From assembly GCF_003323745.1 (NCBI RefSeq), contig NZ_QOIL01000015.1, positions 124,001 through 188,000 on the forward strand: a DNA stretch of 64,000 bases, in the 5' to 3' direction. Shown here piece by piece: positions 8,188 through 17,100 of this stretch (position 1 is its first letter; each line of letters starts with the position of its first letter). The notes under the pieces are model-generated. The model was given only the letters and a program-made list of their open reading frames with translations, was not told the origin of the DNA and made no database searches. The stretch comes from Sphaerisporangium album (GTDB taxonomy: Bacteria > Actinomycetota > Actinomycetes > Streptosporangiales > Streptosporangiaceae). The position numbers and the translations under genes are program-made.

Positions 8188-8922
8188 TTGCTGGGAATGG
8201 TGCTGGCCGCCGGGGCCGGACGTCGGCTGCGGCCGTACACCGACACGCTGCCCAAGGCGCTCGTGCCGGTCGACGGTGAGACCACGATCCTGGACATCGC
8301 GCTGCGGAACCTCGCGGCCGTGGACCTGCGGGAAGTCGTGGTCATCGTCGGGTACGCGGCGCGGGCCGTCCACGACCGCCGGGCGGAGCTGGAGCGGCGG
8401 CACGGCGTGAAGCTCACCCTCGTGCACAACGACAAGGCCGAAGAGTGGAACAACGCCTACTCGCTGTGGTGCGCCCGTGACCACTTCGCGTCGGGTGCCC
8501 TGCTCGTCAACGGCGACACCGTCCACCCCGTCTCGGTCGAGCGCACGCTCCTGGACGCCCCAGTGACGAGCGACATCCTGCTCGCGGTGGACGACGTGAA
8601 GACGCTCGCCGACGAAGAGATGAAGGTCACACTCGACGAGGCGGGCCACCTGCGCCGCATCACGAAGCTGATGGACCCCTCCGAGGCGTACGGCGAGTAC
8701 ATCGGCGCGACGCTCATCCGTCCGGGCGCCGCCGAGCGTCTCGCCGACGCCCTGAAGGCCACCTTCGAGCGCGACCCGCAGCTCTACTACGAGGACGGCT
8801 ACGGCGAGATGGTCTCCCGCGGCGAGCAGATCGCCGTCGCCCCCATCGGCAAGGTCGACTGGGTCGAGGTCGACAACCACGACGACCTCGCCAAGGCCAG
8901 GGAGATCGCGTGCACGTACTAG
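8188..8922 (+). CDS. LicC-like nucleotidyltransferase (choline/inositol-phosphate cytidylyltransferase family)
   Basis: A 244-residue protein. TTG 8188 is chosen because GAGGA sits 7 bases upstream and the conserved strand starts at once: LGMVLAAGAGRRLRPYT with PKALVPV following, the NTP-transferase signature. NNAYSLWCARDHF matches the NN-x-SL motif of phosphocholine and inositol-1-phosphate cytidylyltransferases, and LLVNGDTVHP supplies the metal-binding Asp. The likely reaction is CTP plus a phospho-alcohol giving a CDP-alcohol, which would feed the CDP-alcohol phosphotransferase two genes downstream. First gene of a tight three-gene operon with the dehydrogenase and that transferase. Nucleotide and alcohol specificity are inferred. 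Confidence 0.85.
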   Translation: MLGMVLAAGAGRRLRPYTDTLPKALVPVDGETTILDIALRNLAAVDLREVVVIVGYAARAVHDRRAELERRHGVKLTLVHNDKAEEWNNAYSLWCARDHFASGALLVNGDTVHPVSVERTLLDAPVTSDILLAVDDVKTLADEEMKVTLDEAGHLRRITKLMDPSEAYGEYIGATLIRPGAAERLADALKATFERDPQLYYEDGYGEMVSRGEQIAVAPIGKVDWVEVDNHDDLAKAREIACTY

Positions 8923-8962
8923 CCGGCCCGCCCGCCGGCGCGACGACGGCCTTGGAGACCGC

Positions 8963-10021
8963 ATGCCCCTTCTAGCTCGAATGCTCACGGCCCCGCTGAC
9001 CGTCGAGGTCCGCCGGGGCGCGGTGGCCCAGCTGGGCGCGCTGCTCGCCGACAGCCGGGTGGCCACCTCCGGCCGCGTGGCGGTCGCGGTGGGCTCCGGC
9101 CAGGGCGACCACATCTCCGGCATGATCGCGCCCACCCTCGGCGAGGCCGAGGTCTTCCGCGTCCCCGACGGCTCGGTCGACGCGGCCGTCTCCCTCGGCG
9201 CCGACCTGCGCAAGGGGGCGTACGAGGCCGTGGTCGGCATCGGCGGCGGAAAGACGATCGACGTCACCAAGTACGCCGCGTCGCTCGCCGGCATCCCCAT
9301 GGTCGCCGTGGCGACGAACCTCTCGCACGACGGCATCTGCTCGCCGGTGTCCTCGCTGGAGCACGAGGGCGGCAAGGGGTCGTTCGGCGTCCCGATGCCC
9401 CTGGCGCTGCTCGTCGACCTGGACTTCGTGCACGACGCGCCCCCGCGGCTCGTGCGGGCCGGAGTGGGGGACGTGATCAGCAACCTGTCCGCCATCGACG
9501 ACTGGCAGCTCGGCAACGTCGAGCGCGGCGAGCCCATCGACGGCCTGGCCGTCTCGATGGCGCGCACCGCGGCCGAGGCCGTGCTGGGCCGCCAGGACTC
9601 GATCGAGTCGGACGCGTTCCTGACGGTGCTGGCCGAGTCGCTGATCCTTTCGGGCATGTCGATGGTCGTCGCGGGGTCCTCGCGTCCGGGCAGCGGCGGC
9701 GACCACGAGATCCTGCATGCCATCGACCAGCTCTACCCGGGCACGTCCAACCACGGCGAGCTGGCCGGCATCGGCACGGCGTTCTGCTACTTCCTGCGCG
9801 AGGAGGACCGCCTGCTGTCGTCGGTGGTCGAATGCCTGCGCGCCCACGAGCTGCCGGTGACCCCGGGCGACATCGGGCTGACGAGCGAGCAGTTCTGCGC
9901 GGCCGTCATGCTCGCGCCCTCGACCCGTCCCGGGCGGTACACGATCCTTGAGCACCTGCGCCTGTCCGAGGCCGAGGTGCGCGACCGGGTGGAGCGATAT
10001 GTCCGGGCCGTCGGTAATTGA
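8963..10021 (+). CDS. Glycerol-1-phosphate dehydrogenase-like (iron-containing alcohol dehydrogenase fold)
   Basis: A 352-residue polyol-phosphate dehydrogenase resembling archaeal EgsA and bacterial AraM, which reduce dihydroxyacetone phosphate to sn-glycerol-1-phosphate. The NAD(P)-binding GIGGGKTIDVTKYAA and the substrate loop NLSHDGICSP are intact. The three metal ligands are present: Asp170 (GDVISNL), His248 (GGDHEI) and His264 (NHGELAG). It lies between a cytidylyltransferase and a CDP-alcohol phosphotransferase gene, overlapping the latter by 23 bases. This suggests the alcohol phosphate made here is activated with CTP and transferred. A different polyol phosphate is possible, since the family is broader than EgsA. 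Confidence 0.85.
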   Translation: MPLLARMLTAPLTVEVRRGAVAQLGALLADSRVATSGRVAVAVGSGQGDHISGMIAPTLGEAEVFRVPDGSVDAAVSLGADLRKGAYEAVVGIGGGKTIDVTKYAASLAGIPMVAVATNLSHDGICSPVSSLEHEGGKGSFGVPMPLALLVDLDFVHDAPPRLVRAGVGDVISNLSAIDDWQLGNVERGEPIDGLAVSMARTAAEAVLGRQDSIESDAFLTVLAESLILSGMSMVVAGSSRPGSGGDHEILHAIDQLYPGTSNHGELAGIGTAFCYFLREEDRLLSSVVECLRAHELPVTPGDIGLTSEQFCAAVMLAPSTRPGRYTILEHLRLSEAEVRDRVERYVRAVGN

Positions 10022-10766
10022 GCTTCGCGCGGTCGCCCAGCCGCAGACCACCATGGGCCGCAACTCCGGCGAGCACTGGGCCGGCGCGCTGTACATGCGC
10101 AAGCTGTCGATCTACGTGACGTGGGCGCTGGCCCGCACCGCGATCACCCCCAACCAGGTCACCGGGCTGATGATCCTTTCCGGCGTCCTGGCGGGCGTGG
10201 TGCTGGCCCTGCCGGGGCTGTGGGCGGCCGTCGCGGCGGCCGTCCTCATCCAGGTGTACCTCCTGCTCGACTGCTCCGACGGCGAGCTGGCCCGGTGGAC
10301 CCACCGCACGTCCATCACGGGCGTCTACCTCGACCGCGTAGGCCACTACTTCGCCGAGGCGGCGCTGCTGATCGGCCTGGGCTTCCGGGCGTCGGCGACG
10401 CTGCCCGACTGGTACACCGTGCTCGGCGTCGCCGCCGCGCTCGGGGCCATCCTCATCAAGTCCGAGACCGACCTGGTGGACGTCGCCCGCGCCCGCTCGG
10501 GGCTCACGGCCACCACCGAGGCCGCGGCCGAGCAGTTCCAGTCGCGGCGGCTCGGGGCGGCGCGGAAGGTCGCGGCGGCGCTGCGCTTCCACCGGGTGAT
10601 CCAGGCGGTCGAGCTGTCGCTGATCGCCGTGGTCGCGGCCGTCTGGGACGCCGTGGCCGGCGGCCTGACCGCGACGCAGGTGCTGACCGTCGCCTGCGTG
10701 CTGTTCGCGGGGCTGCAGACGGTCCTCCACCTGGTGAGCATCCTGGCGTCCCGGCGGCTTGCGTGA
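9999..10766 (+). CDS. CDP-alcohol phosphatidyltransferase with His in place of the last signature Asp
   Basis: A 255-residue membrane enzyme. ATG 9999 lies inside the preceding gene, with GGAG 4 bases upstream, so translation is probably coupled. The signature reads DCSDGELARWTHR followed by TGVYLDRVGH: Asp91, Asp94 and Asp112 are in place, but the fourth Asp, normally the catalytic base, is His116. About six hydrophobic segments surround it. It would transfer a phospho-alcohol from a CDP-alcohol to a membrane or soluble acceptor. The substituted residue could be a family trait with altered chemistry, or a loss of function; intact neighbours argue for the former. Confidence 0.85.
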   Translation: MSGPSVIELRAVAQPQTTMGRNSGEHWAGALYMRKLSIYVTWALARTAITPNQVTGLMILSGVLAGVVLALPGLWAAVAAAVLIQVYLLLDCSDGELARWTHRTSITGVYLDRVGHYFAEAALLIGLGFRASATLPDWYTVLGVAAALGAILIKSETDLVDVARARSGLTATTEAAAEQFQSRRLGAARKVAAALRFHRVIQAVELSLIAVVAAVWDAVAGGLTATQVLTVACVLFAGLQTVLHLVSILASRRLA

Positions 10767-10970
10767 CATGACAGAGCCACGGAACCGGTGGCGCCCTGTC
10801 GGCGTCGTACCTCTATCGCGTGGAACTTTGTCAAGAGTCGCCGCCGGATTGACGTTCAATGTTCGGTGGGGGTTTCCTTACAGTTCCGATACGCTTATTT
10901 GGCAGTATGCAGACACGGCCGGGATTGCCCGCTCACACAGACTCGGTGATCATGAACACATGCGTTCTCC
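10767..10970. other. Intergenic stretch with AT-rich core
   Basis: The 204 bases between the phosphotransferase and the next glycosyltransferase include a low-GC segment (10845-10920) with TTGACG at 10849-10854, a possible -35 box, and several TA-rich hexamers. No pair with standard spacing stands out. It is likely the promoter of the gene at 10971. Confidence 0.35.
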
Positions 10971-11870
10971 ATGCGTCGGGGCGATGACGCGTTGAAGATC
11001 TCCTGTGTCATCCTCACTATGGGTAACCGTATCGCGGAGCTCGACCGGGCGGTCGAGTCCGCGCTGACGCAGACGGACGGCGACGTCGAGGTCGTCGTCG
11101 TGGGCAACGGCGCCGACGTCCCTCCGCTCGCGTCCGTTTCACGCATCGGGTCGGCCTCCGTCCGCATCGTGCGCATCCCGGACAACGTCGGCATCCCGGA
11201 AGGGCGCAACCACGGCGTCCGCGAGTGCAGCGGCGACGTCGTCATGTTCCTCGACGACGACGGCTGGTACGCCGACGACAAGGTGGCGGCCCACGTCCGC
11301 GAGCGCTTCGCGGACGAGCCCGACCTCGCGGTGCTGTCCTTCCGCGTCATGGACCCGGAGGGCGGCGTGGGCCAGCGCCGCCACGTGCCCCGGTTGCGTG
11401 CGGGCGACCCCCAGCGCTCCTCGCCGGTGACGACCTTCCTCGGCGGCGCCTCGGCCATCAGGCGCTCGGCGTATCTGCAGGTCGGCGGCCTTCCCGGGCA
11501 CTTCTTCTACGCGCACGAGGAGACCGACCTGGCCTGGCGGCTGCTCGGCGAGGGCTACCGCATCGAGTACGACGCGGACTGCGTGATGTACCACCCACAG
11601 GTCCCGCCGACGCGCCATGCCAACTTCTACCGGCTCAACGCGCGCAACCGGGTCTGGCTGGCCCGCCGCAACCTTCCCTGGCCGCTCGCGGTCCTGTACC
11701 TCCTGGACTGGATCATGCTCACGCTGGTGCGCGAGCGCTCGTCCCTGGCGATCCGGTCCTGGTTCCAGGGCTTCGTGGAGGGCATCCGCGAACCGGCCGG
11801 CGAGCGCCGCCCCATGGCCTGGCGCACGGCCTGGCGCATGCTCCGCCTCGGCCGCCCCCCGATCGTCTGA
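10971..11870 (+). CDS. Glycosyltransferase family 2 (rhamnosyltransferase-like)
   Basis: A 299-residue GT-A enzyme. ISCVILTMGNRIAELDRAV is the nucleotide-binding start, IPEGRNHGV is typical of the family, and VMFLDDDGWYADDK supplies the DXD metal site near residue 95. The acceptor helix motif AHEETDLAWRLLGEGY lies near 180. A hydrophobic patch near 245-260 (LAVLYLLDWIMLTLV) may anchor it to the membrane. The start is taken as ATG 10971; TTG 10992 would remove the non-conserved MRRGDDA leader. It closes the phospho-alcohol block and is followed by a strong hairpin. The sugar specificity is unknown. Confidence 0.86.
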   Translation: MRRGDDALKISCVILTMGNRIAELDRAVESALTQTDGDVEVVVVGNGADVPPLASVSRIGSASVRIVRIPDNVGIPEGRNHGVRECSGDVVMFLDDDGWYADDKVAAHVRERFADEPDLAVLSFRVMDPEGGVGQRRHVPRLRAGDPQRSSPVTTFLGGASAIRRSAYLQVGGLPGHFFYAHEETDLAWRLLGEGYRIEYDADCVMYHPQVPPTRHANFYRLNARNRVWLARRNLPWPLAVLYLLDWIMLTLVRERSSLAIRSWFQGFVEGIREPAGERRPMAWRTAWRMLRLGRPPIV

Positions 11871-12250
11871 CGCTCCCAGACGGTCCGCCCGTTGCCTCAT
11901 CCCGGTGGGTGAGCCCGAGCTTCTGTCTCGGGCTCACCTGCCTCTGATCGATCCGTTACGGACGGTAAGCGTCGCGACGGTGTTTTATCGTTTGGATGAT
12001 CACAGCGTGTTTGCCCTCGTCAATGCGGGGCGGCTTCGGCGGAGTAGGGCTTGGCGGTCGGCGCCCGTCTCGGCCGGATGCGCGGTCGAGCGCCGCTGTC
12101 CGGGGGCCAGGGACGGATAGTGATTTTTCGCAGACTGTCCGCCATCAGTTGGCTACTGTTCAGTAGCGTGAGAAAGATGAGCCACGGCGCGCCTCGCGTC
12201 GGAACTGCATCGTTCCAATCGATCACCCGGGTCCCTCACCGGAGGTTCTC
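11871..12250. other. Intergenic region upstream of the Crp-like gene
   Basis: Holds the terminator hairpin at 11908-11938 and then mostly non-coding, locally AT-rich sequence (11980-12010, 12118-12160). TACTGT at 12154-12159 is a possible -10 box for a transcript beginning near 12166. A GGAAC-N6-GTTCC inverted repeat lies at 12201-12216. Two short overlapping ORFs follow (described separately). Confidence 0.4.
11908..11938 (+). terminator. Strong hairpin after the GT2 gene
   Basis: GGTGAGCCCGAG (11908-11919) and CTCGGGCTCACC (11927-11938) give a perfect 12-bp stem with a 7-base loop, 38 bases past the stop. No T-run follows. It marks the boundary between the envelope cluster and the CHAT/GTPase locus. 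Confidence 0.7.
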
Positions 12251-12254
12251 ATGA
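12168..12254 (+). CDS. Possible 28-residue leader peptide, coupled to the next ORF
   Basis: GTG 12168 begins about 8 bases after a TACTGT -10-like box, so it would be leaderless. The peptide (VRKMSHGAPRVG start) ends in a TGA that shares ATGA with the next ORF at 12251. Nothing in the peptide is recognisable. Short ORFs arise by chance in GC-rich DNA, so only the overlap geometry supports it. Confidence 0.25.
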   Translation: MRKMSHGAPRVGTASFQSITRVPHRRFS

Positions 12255-12376
12255 GCGACGGCACACACCCAGGCAGGCATGAATCGGTATGTCCGAGCTC
12301 TCGCTTTCGACCGGCCGCCGATCGCGTCCGGCTCATTGTCGTGAATTCTTTATGTAACGCGCGGAGGGCCGGATGA
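12251..12376 (+). CDS. Possible 41-residue ORF coupled to the Crp-like gene
   Basis: ATG 12251 is preceded by GGAGG 5 bases upstream (12241-12245). The 41-codon frame (MSDGTHPGRHES start) ends with TGA at 12374-12376, overlapping the regulator's ATG 12373 as ATGA. The sequence has two Cys and a basic end but no known motif. The good ribosome site and exact stop/start overlap make translation plausible. It could be a regulatory upstream ORF controlling synthesis of the regulator. Confidence 0.4.
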   Translation: MSDGTHPGRHESVCPSSRFRPAADRVRLIVVNSLCNARRAG

Positions 12377-13140
12377 AGAACGGCACCTCCGGGCCGCGGC
12401 GAATAGGAAACTGGCCTCCCCGGAGCCTGCTCGGCAGTCTGGAGCCCGCGACGCGGGAGCTCATGCTGAGGCTCGGTACCGCGACGCAGTTCGGGGCCAA
12501 CGAGTCCCTGCTGCGCGAGGGGGACCCCACGTCCCGGCACGTGCTGCTGCTGATCGAGGCGTGCGTCAAGGTCGTCAGCAACACCGCCGACGGTCACACC
12601 GTCCTGCTCGCCATCAGGACCGACGGCGACCTGGTCGGCGAACTGGCCAGCCTGGACGGCCGGCCTCGGCTGGCGAGCGTCATCGCGGTCAAGCCCTCTG
12701 TGGTGCGCCGCGTCGGCCAGGCGGAGTTCCTCGACTTCCTCGACCATCACCCCACGGTGTCCCGGGCGGTGCAGCGGGTCGTCACGGCGAAGCTGCGCAA
12801 CTCCACCTGGCACCGGATCGAGTACGGCAGCACGCCCGCGCCGCTGCGCCTCGCCCGCGTGCTCGTCCTGCTAGCGGCCCAGCACGGCGAGCGGGTGCGG
12901 GAGGGGATCGAGATCCGGCTCGCCCTGACCCAGCCCGACCTCGCCGCGCTGGCCGGGGCCCGGGAGCCCACCGTGCACAAGGAACTGCGCGCGCTGCGCC
13001 ACAAGGGAGTGGTCGAGACCGGATACCGGCGGATCCTGATCCGTGACCCCGCCGCCCTGCACGCCATCGCGGGAATCGCCGAGATCCCGCCGGAATACGG
13101 GGTGTGGTCCGCGCCCCGGCCCCAAGGTGAGGGGGAGTGA
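12373..13140 (+). CDS. Crp/Fnr-family transcriptional regulator
   Basis: A 255-residue protein. Residues about 20-140 form a cyclic-nucleotide-binding-type beta-barrel (TQFGANESLLREGDPTSRHV, then TDGDLVGELASLDGRP at the phosphate-binding position). A dimer helix and a winged helix-turn-helix (ALTQPDLAALAGAREPTVH, about 178-205) follow. DGDLVGELASL has the Gly-Glu of true cNMP binders, but the downstream Arg-Ser/Thr pair is only loosely matched (RLASV), so the ligand is uncertain. GGAGGG lies 4 bases before ATG 12373. It is immediately upstream of two cyclase-like genes and a CHAT protease, so a nucleotide-responsive control of the locus is an attractive but unproven idea. Confidence 0.88.
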   Translation: MKNGTSGPRRIGNWPPRSLLGSLEPATRELMLRLGTATQFGANESLLREGDPTSRHVLLLIEACVKVVSNTADGHTVLLAIRTDGDLVGELASLDGRPRLASVIAVKPSVVRRVGQAEFLDFLDHHPTVSRAVQRVVTAKLRNSTWHRIEYGSTPAPLRLARVLVLLAAQHGERVREGIEIRLALTQPDLAALAGAREPTVHKELRALRHKGVVETGYRRILIRDPAALHAIAGIAEIPPEYGVWSAPRPQGEGE

Positions 13141-13174
13141 CCGGTCCGGCGCACGCCGGCGGCGAAGGGGCGAC

Positions 13175-14137
13175 ATGGACTCCGATCCGGTACGGCGACT
13201 GTGCGCCGCCGTCCGCGCGCAGGGACCGTCGCGCGCGCGGGCCGCGGACCCGCACCGTTGGCTGCTCGACGTCGTGCGGGAGGCCTGCGCGGCGGCCGAT
13301 CTGGATCGGCTGTTCCTTCAGGAGCAGTGGAGCGGCGCCGGGAACCCGGGGCTCGTGCTGGTGATGCCCCCCGGCGTCCACGAGGCCCGCGTCATCGATG
13401 ATCTCACGCGCGAGCTGCGCCGTGCGGCGCGGCGCTCGGCCGCCTGGCGGCTCCGACTGGCCTTCCACCAGGGGATCACCCGGCTGGGCCCCGACGGCTT
13501 CGAGGGCCGGGCGGTGACGGCGGTCAGCGGCATGTGCGCGGTCGAGAAGCTGGACGCGGAGCTGTCCGCCGACCCGCGGTGCGACCTCGCCCTGATCATC
13601 TCCTCGCCGCTGTTCGACGAGATCACCCAGCCGGAGTTCCCGGTGCTGCGCCAGGACCGGTTCCGGCGGGTGGGCGTGGAGGTGCCGGGCGCGAAGTCCC
13701 CGATGCCCGCCTGGATCCGGCTCTTCGGCCCGGAGATCGCGAAGAACCCGGAGGAATCGGAGAACCCGGCGGAAGCCGAGAACGGGGAGCGGTCGGAGAA
13801 CGAGGAGAACCCGACGAAATGGAGAAGTGGGAGGAAGGCGAGAACGGGGGCGATCCGAGAACCAGAAGAATCGCGAGGAATAGCAGAATCCGGGAACCCC
13901 GCGGAACTGAGAGAACCCGGCGAGCAGGGGGAACTGGGGGAAACCGGAGAACCCCGAGAATCCGTAGAACCGGAGAGCCCGCAGAGCCTGCAGAACCCGG
14001 AGAACCCGGAGAACCCGCAGAACCCGCAGAACCCGGAGAGCCCGCAGAACCTGGAGAGCCCGCAGAACGCGGATAACGCGGGGGGACCGGAGAACGAGGA
14101 GAAGTCAGAGAAGCCGGGTAACTCGGAGAAGGAGTGA
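13175..14137 (+). CDS. Degenerate nucleotide-cyclase-like protein with long Asn/Pro/Glu-rich tail
   Basis: A 320-residue protein. Residues 25-190 can be aligned by eye with the C-terminal domain of the protein at 17901-19238: WLLDVVREACAAADLDRL here matches RLVRVLEHARRRAGVPEA there, and VIDDLTRELRRA matches VIPDLIRGLRIEL. The acidic metal motifs of that relative are missing; its GDG is GAG here. Residues about 192-320 are a low-complexity tail of Glu, Asn, Pro, Ser and Gln, with repeats such as ENPENPQNPQNPESPQN. ATG 13175 is preferred because the conserved region begins soon after; the clearest SD (AAGGGG) is about 5 bases upstream. The stop lies 1 base before the CHAT gene. Unknown function; perhaps a regulatory partner of the intact cyclase-like protein. 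Confidence 0.7.
   Translation: MDSDPVRRLCAAVRAQGPSRARAADPHRWLLDVVREACAAADLDRLFLQEQWSGAGNPGLVLVMPPGVHEARVIDDLTRELRRAARRSAAWRLRLAFHQGITRLGPDGFEGRAVTAVSGMCAVEKLDAELSADPRCDLALIISSPLFDEITQPEFPVLRQDRFRRVGVEVPGAKSPMPAWIRLFGPEIAKNPEESENPAEAENGERSENEENPTKWRSGRKARTGAIREPEESRGIAESGNPAELREPGEQGELGETGEPRESVEPESPQSLQNPENPENPQNPQNPESPQNLESPQNADNAGGPENEEKSEKPGNSEKE
13745..14075 (+). repeat. Purine-rich short-unit repeat tract
   Basis: Imperfect repeats of GAGAACCCG, GAACCCGCA and GAGAGCCCG cover the 3' third of the gene at 13175, most regularly at 13995-14075. The + strand is strongly purine-rich (runs of GA and GGAG). Both strands stay open for long stretches because the unit is a multiple of three. Confidence 0.8.
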
Positions 14138-14138
14138 C

Positions 14139-17100
14139 ATGAGCGGTCCGGACCGCGTGCTGCGCGGAGAGGCGCCGGAGGTCGAGCAGGCCGAGCCGAG
14201 GACCCGTCCCGACGGCACCCTCGACGGCTGGCACCTGGCGCCTCTGCGCCCCCGGGACGCATTCGTGGCGCGTGCCTTCACCGACGACACGTTGTCCCTC
14301 TCGGGGGACGGCTTCTTCGTGGCCCACCTGGGATCGGCGACGCTGCGCGGAAGCTGGTGGACGGCGGGTGGCTCGTTGGAGGTCGCCGCCGAGAGCCCGC
14401 CCGGCGAGGTGCGGCCCACGTCGATCGACGGCTATCTGACCATGGACGCCGACGGGTCGTGGAGCCTGGACGCCCTCTACGTCGGCCCGGGCCGGTTCGG
14501 CGCCGTCATCGCGCGCGTGCGGCAGCGGCTGGTGTCGCTTCACGAACAGGAGGCGGGCCCGGTCGTCCGCCGGATTGGAGAGGTCCCGGTGCCGACCTCG
14601 TACGCCGTCACCCTGCGGGGTACCCACAACGGGATCCGCCTGCCCGAACAGCCGGCGATGCTGTTCCTGGAGAAACCGCCGCCCGGGTCGCCGCTCGCGG
14701 TGAACGTCACCCTGGCGACCGACACCGTCACCAGCCCCGGCGACATGATGATGATCGCCGCCGAGCCCGGCAGCTCGCGGGTCACGGCGAGCGGCGGGGT
14801 CGTCGACGTCGTCATCGACCCGGGGCCGTCCGACCCCGTCGGCGCGTTCTGGGCGTACCGGGAGCCGCGGCTGCCGATCGCCGGGCTGGTCCAGGCGCGG
14901 CGCGGCGGCGCGCGGATCGAGGTGGCCGGCGACCAGGTGACGGGCCGGCTGTGGCTCGGCGGCGTCGGCGCCGACGGGGTCGCCGGCCGGTACGAGGCGA
15001 CGTTCTCGGGGCGGCGGGTCAAGGCGGACTGGGTGCCCGGCGAGGGCGGGGGCCCGCCGGGCGCGGATTCGTACCGGCAGGACCCCGCGCCGCCGTCCTC
15101 CCCTTCCGGCGGGGCCGTGGAGCGGCTGGCCGCGAAGCTTGCGGACGCGTCGCTGCGTGGCCGGTGGCGGGGCGTTCTGGGCACCGGCGTGCGTCTCGCC
15201 GTGGGCACAGGCGGCGAACCGGCCGTGCCCGGAGAGGGCTCGCGGTACGCGGGAGGAGCGGTGGTCGCGGGGGAGGGTTCGGGGGACGCGGGACGAGCGG
15301 TGGTGGCGGGGGGCGGCTCGGGAGGGGGAGCCGTCGCCGGGGAGGGGGCTGATCGCGGGGGAGGGGTGGCCGTCGCTGTCGCCGGGGACGAGTTCTGGCC
15401 CGTGTCCTCCGGGCGTGTGAACCGGGCGGCCCGGCCGGGGGGCGCCGACGCGCTCGGCCGGCGCGGGTTCCTGCGCCTCGCCCAGGGCCCGGACGTCGCG
15501 GCCGGTCTCATCCCCGACGACGGGGACCTGCGCCTGGCCGTGCTCGTCCGGGACGACAAGGACGACCCGGACGAGCCGGACGACCCGGATCGGGACGCCG
15601 ACGACGCGTTCACCGCCGAGGACCGGACCGCGCTGCGCCACCTCGGCATCGACCTCCAGACGAGTGGCCGTTACGGCCAGGCGGACCGGGTGCTGGAGCG
15701 AGCGGCCAGGCTGTACGCGGATCCGCCCGAGTCCGGCGACATGGGGAAGGATGTGCTCGACCGCCTCGGGCTGGTCGAGGCGCGGATCCGCTGCGCGTTC
15801 GCCCGCTCCGACCACGCGCGGATGCGGGACCTGCTGGCCGTGCTGGCTGACCTGCGCCGCACCAGCGTGACCACGCTGAACCCATGGCGGAGCGTCGTCC
15901 GCTCAGCGGAGACCTCGGTCGCGGAGCTGGCCGAACGGCTCCGGTATTTCAGGCAGGCCGCCGCCGACGCCCGCGAGCGGCTGAGCGACGGGCCCGACCT
16001 GGTCACGGCCACCGAGGTCCACGCGGCGGCATCGGACGCCGTGGCGGCGCTCGCCCCGCTGGAGCAGGTCGTGGGCCGGATGCGGCCCGTACCCGAGGAC
16101 CTCGCCACATCGACGAGCGCGGCAGCCGCGCTGGACGGGACGTCCGCCAGTGGGGCTGCCGGGTTCGGCGTGGCGTCCGCCACTGGGGCTGCCGGGTTGG
16201 ACGTGGCGTCCGCCAGTGGGGCTGCCGGGTTCGGCGCGGCGCCCTCCACCAGGGGCGCCGGGTTCGGCGCGGCGCCGGCCGCCGCGGTCGCCGAGCTGGA
16301 TCGGGCGCTGGCCGCCGCCGCGCACGGCCTGCGCGCCGCGGTGCCCGCGTCCTGGGAGTCGTCCGACCACACCGGCCGCGTCTACACCGAGGCGCTCGGC
16401 GAGGACGAGGTGCCCGCCCCCAGGGAACTGTTCGCGATCCTCGCCCGGGACGGAGCCGCCGAGCTGGACCTGCTGCGCGACCGGGTGGCCGGGTCGGACG
16501 CGGCGGGCGGCGCCGCACGGCTGCGGGACGGCACGCAGGAGGGACTGCGCCTGGCGAGCCGGTACGTGGAGATGGCCCGGGCGCTGCTCGACGCCGACTG
16601 GGACCGGATCCAGTCGACCCGCCGCGCGATGCCCTTCTACGAGCGCATCGTGACCCTGCTGCTGGACCTGGACGCCCCCGAGGACGCCCTGGTGGCCTCG
16701 GAGATGTCCCGGGCCCGCGCGTTCGCCGACCTCCTGGAGGCCCGGTCGGACCGTCCGGCGCCCCCTGGCCTGGAAACGGCGGGCGTCGTCGACCGCACCC
16801 GGCTCGCGGAGATCCTGGCCGCGCACGACGCCACCGTGGTGGAGTACTTCCTCACCGGCGACCTGCTGGTGATCTGGGTCGTCCCCCCGGGCGGGCGGAT
16901 GCGGGTGATCCGCCGCCCGCTGGACCGCCGCCGTCTGACGGAGGCGGTCGGCACGTTCACGCGGCTCTCCCGGCTCGGCCAGCTCAGCGACCCGCTCCGC
17001 GAGGCCATGGCGGACGCGCTGCGCCTGCTGCACGCCGACCTGTGGCAGGTCATCCCCGCCGGCCTGCTGCCCGCCGATCCGGACGCCCCCGTCACGGTGG

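Noticed and set aside
13623-15815. Long minus-strand frame antisense to the cyclase-like tail and CHAT N-terminus
   Set aside because: Open only because repeat units are multiples of three and GC-rich; composition is Ser/Pro/Arg-rich and no start site is convincing.
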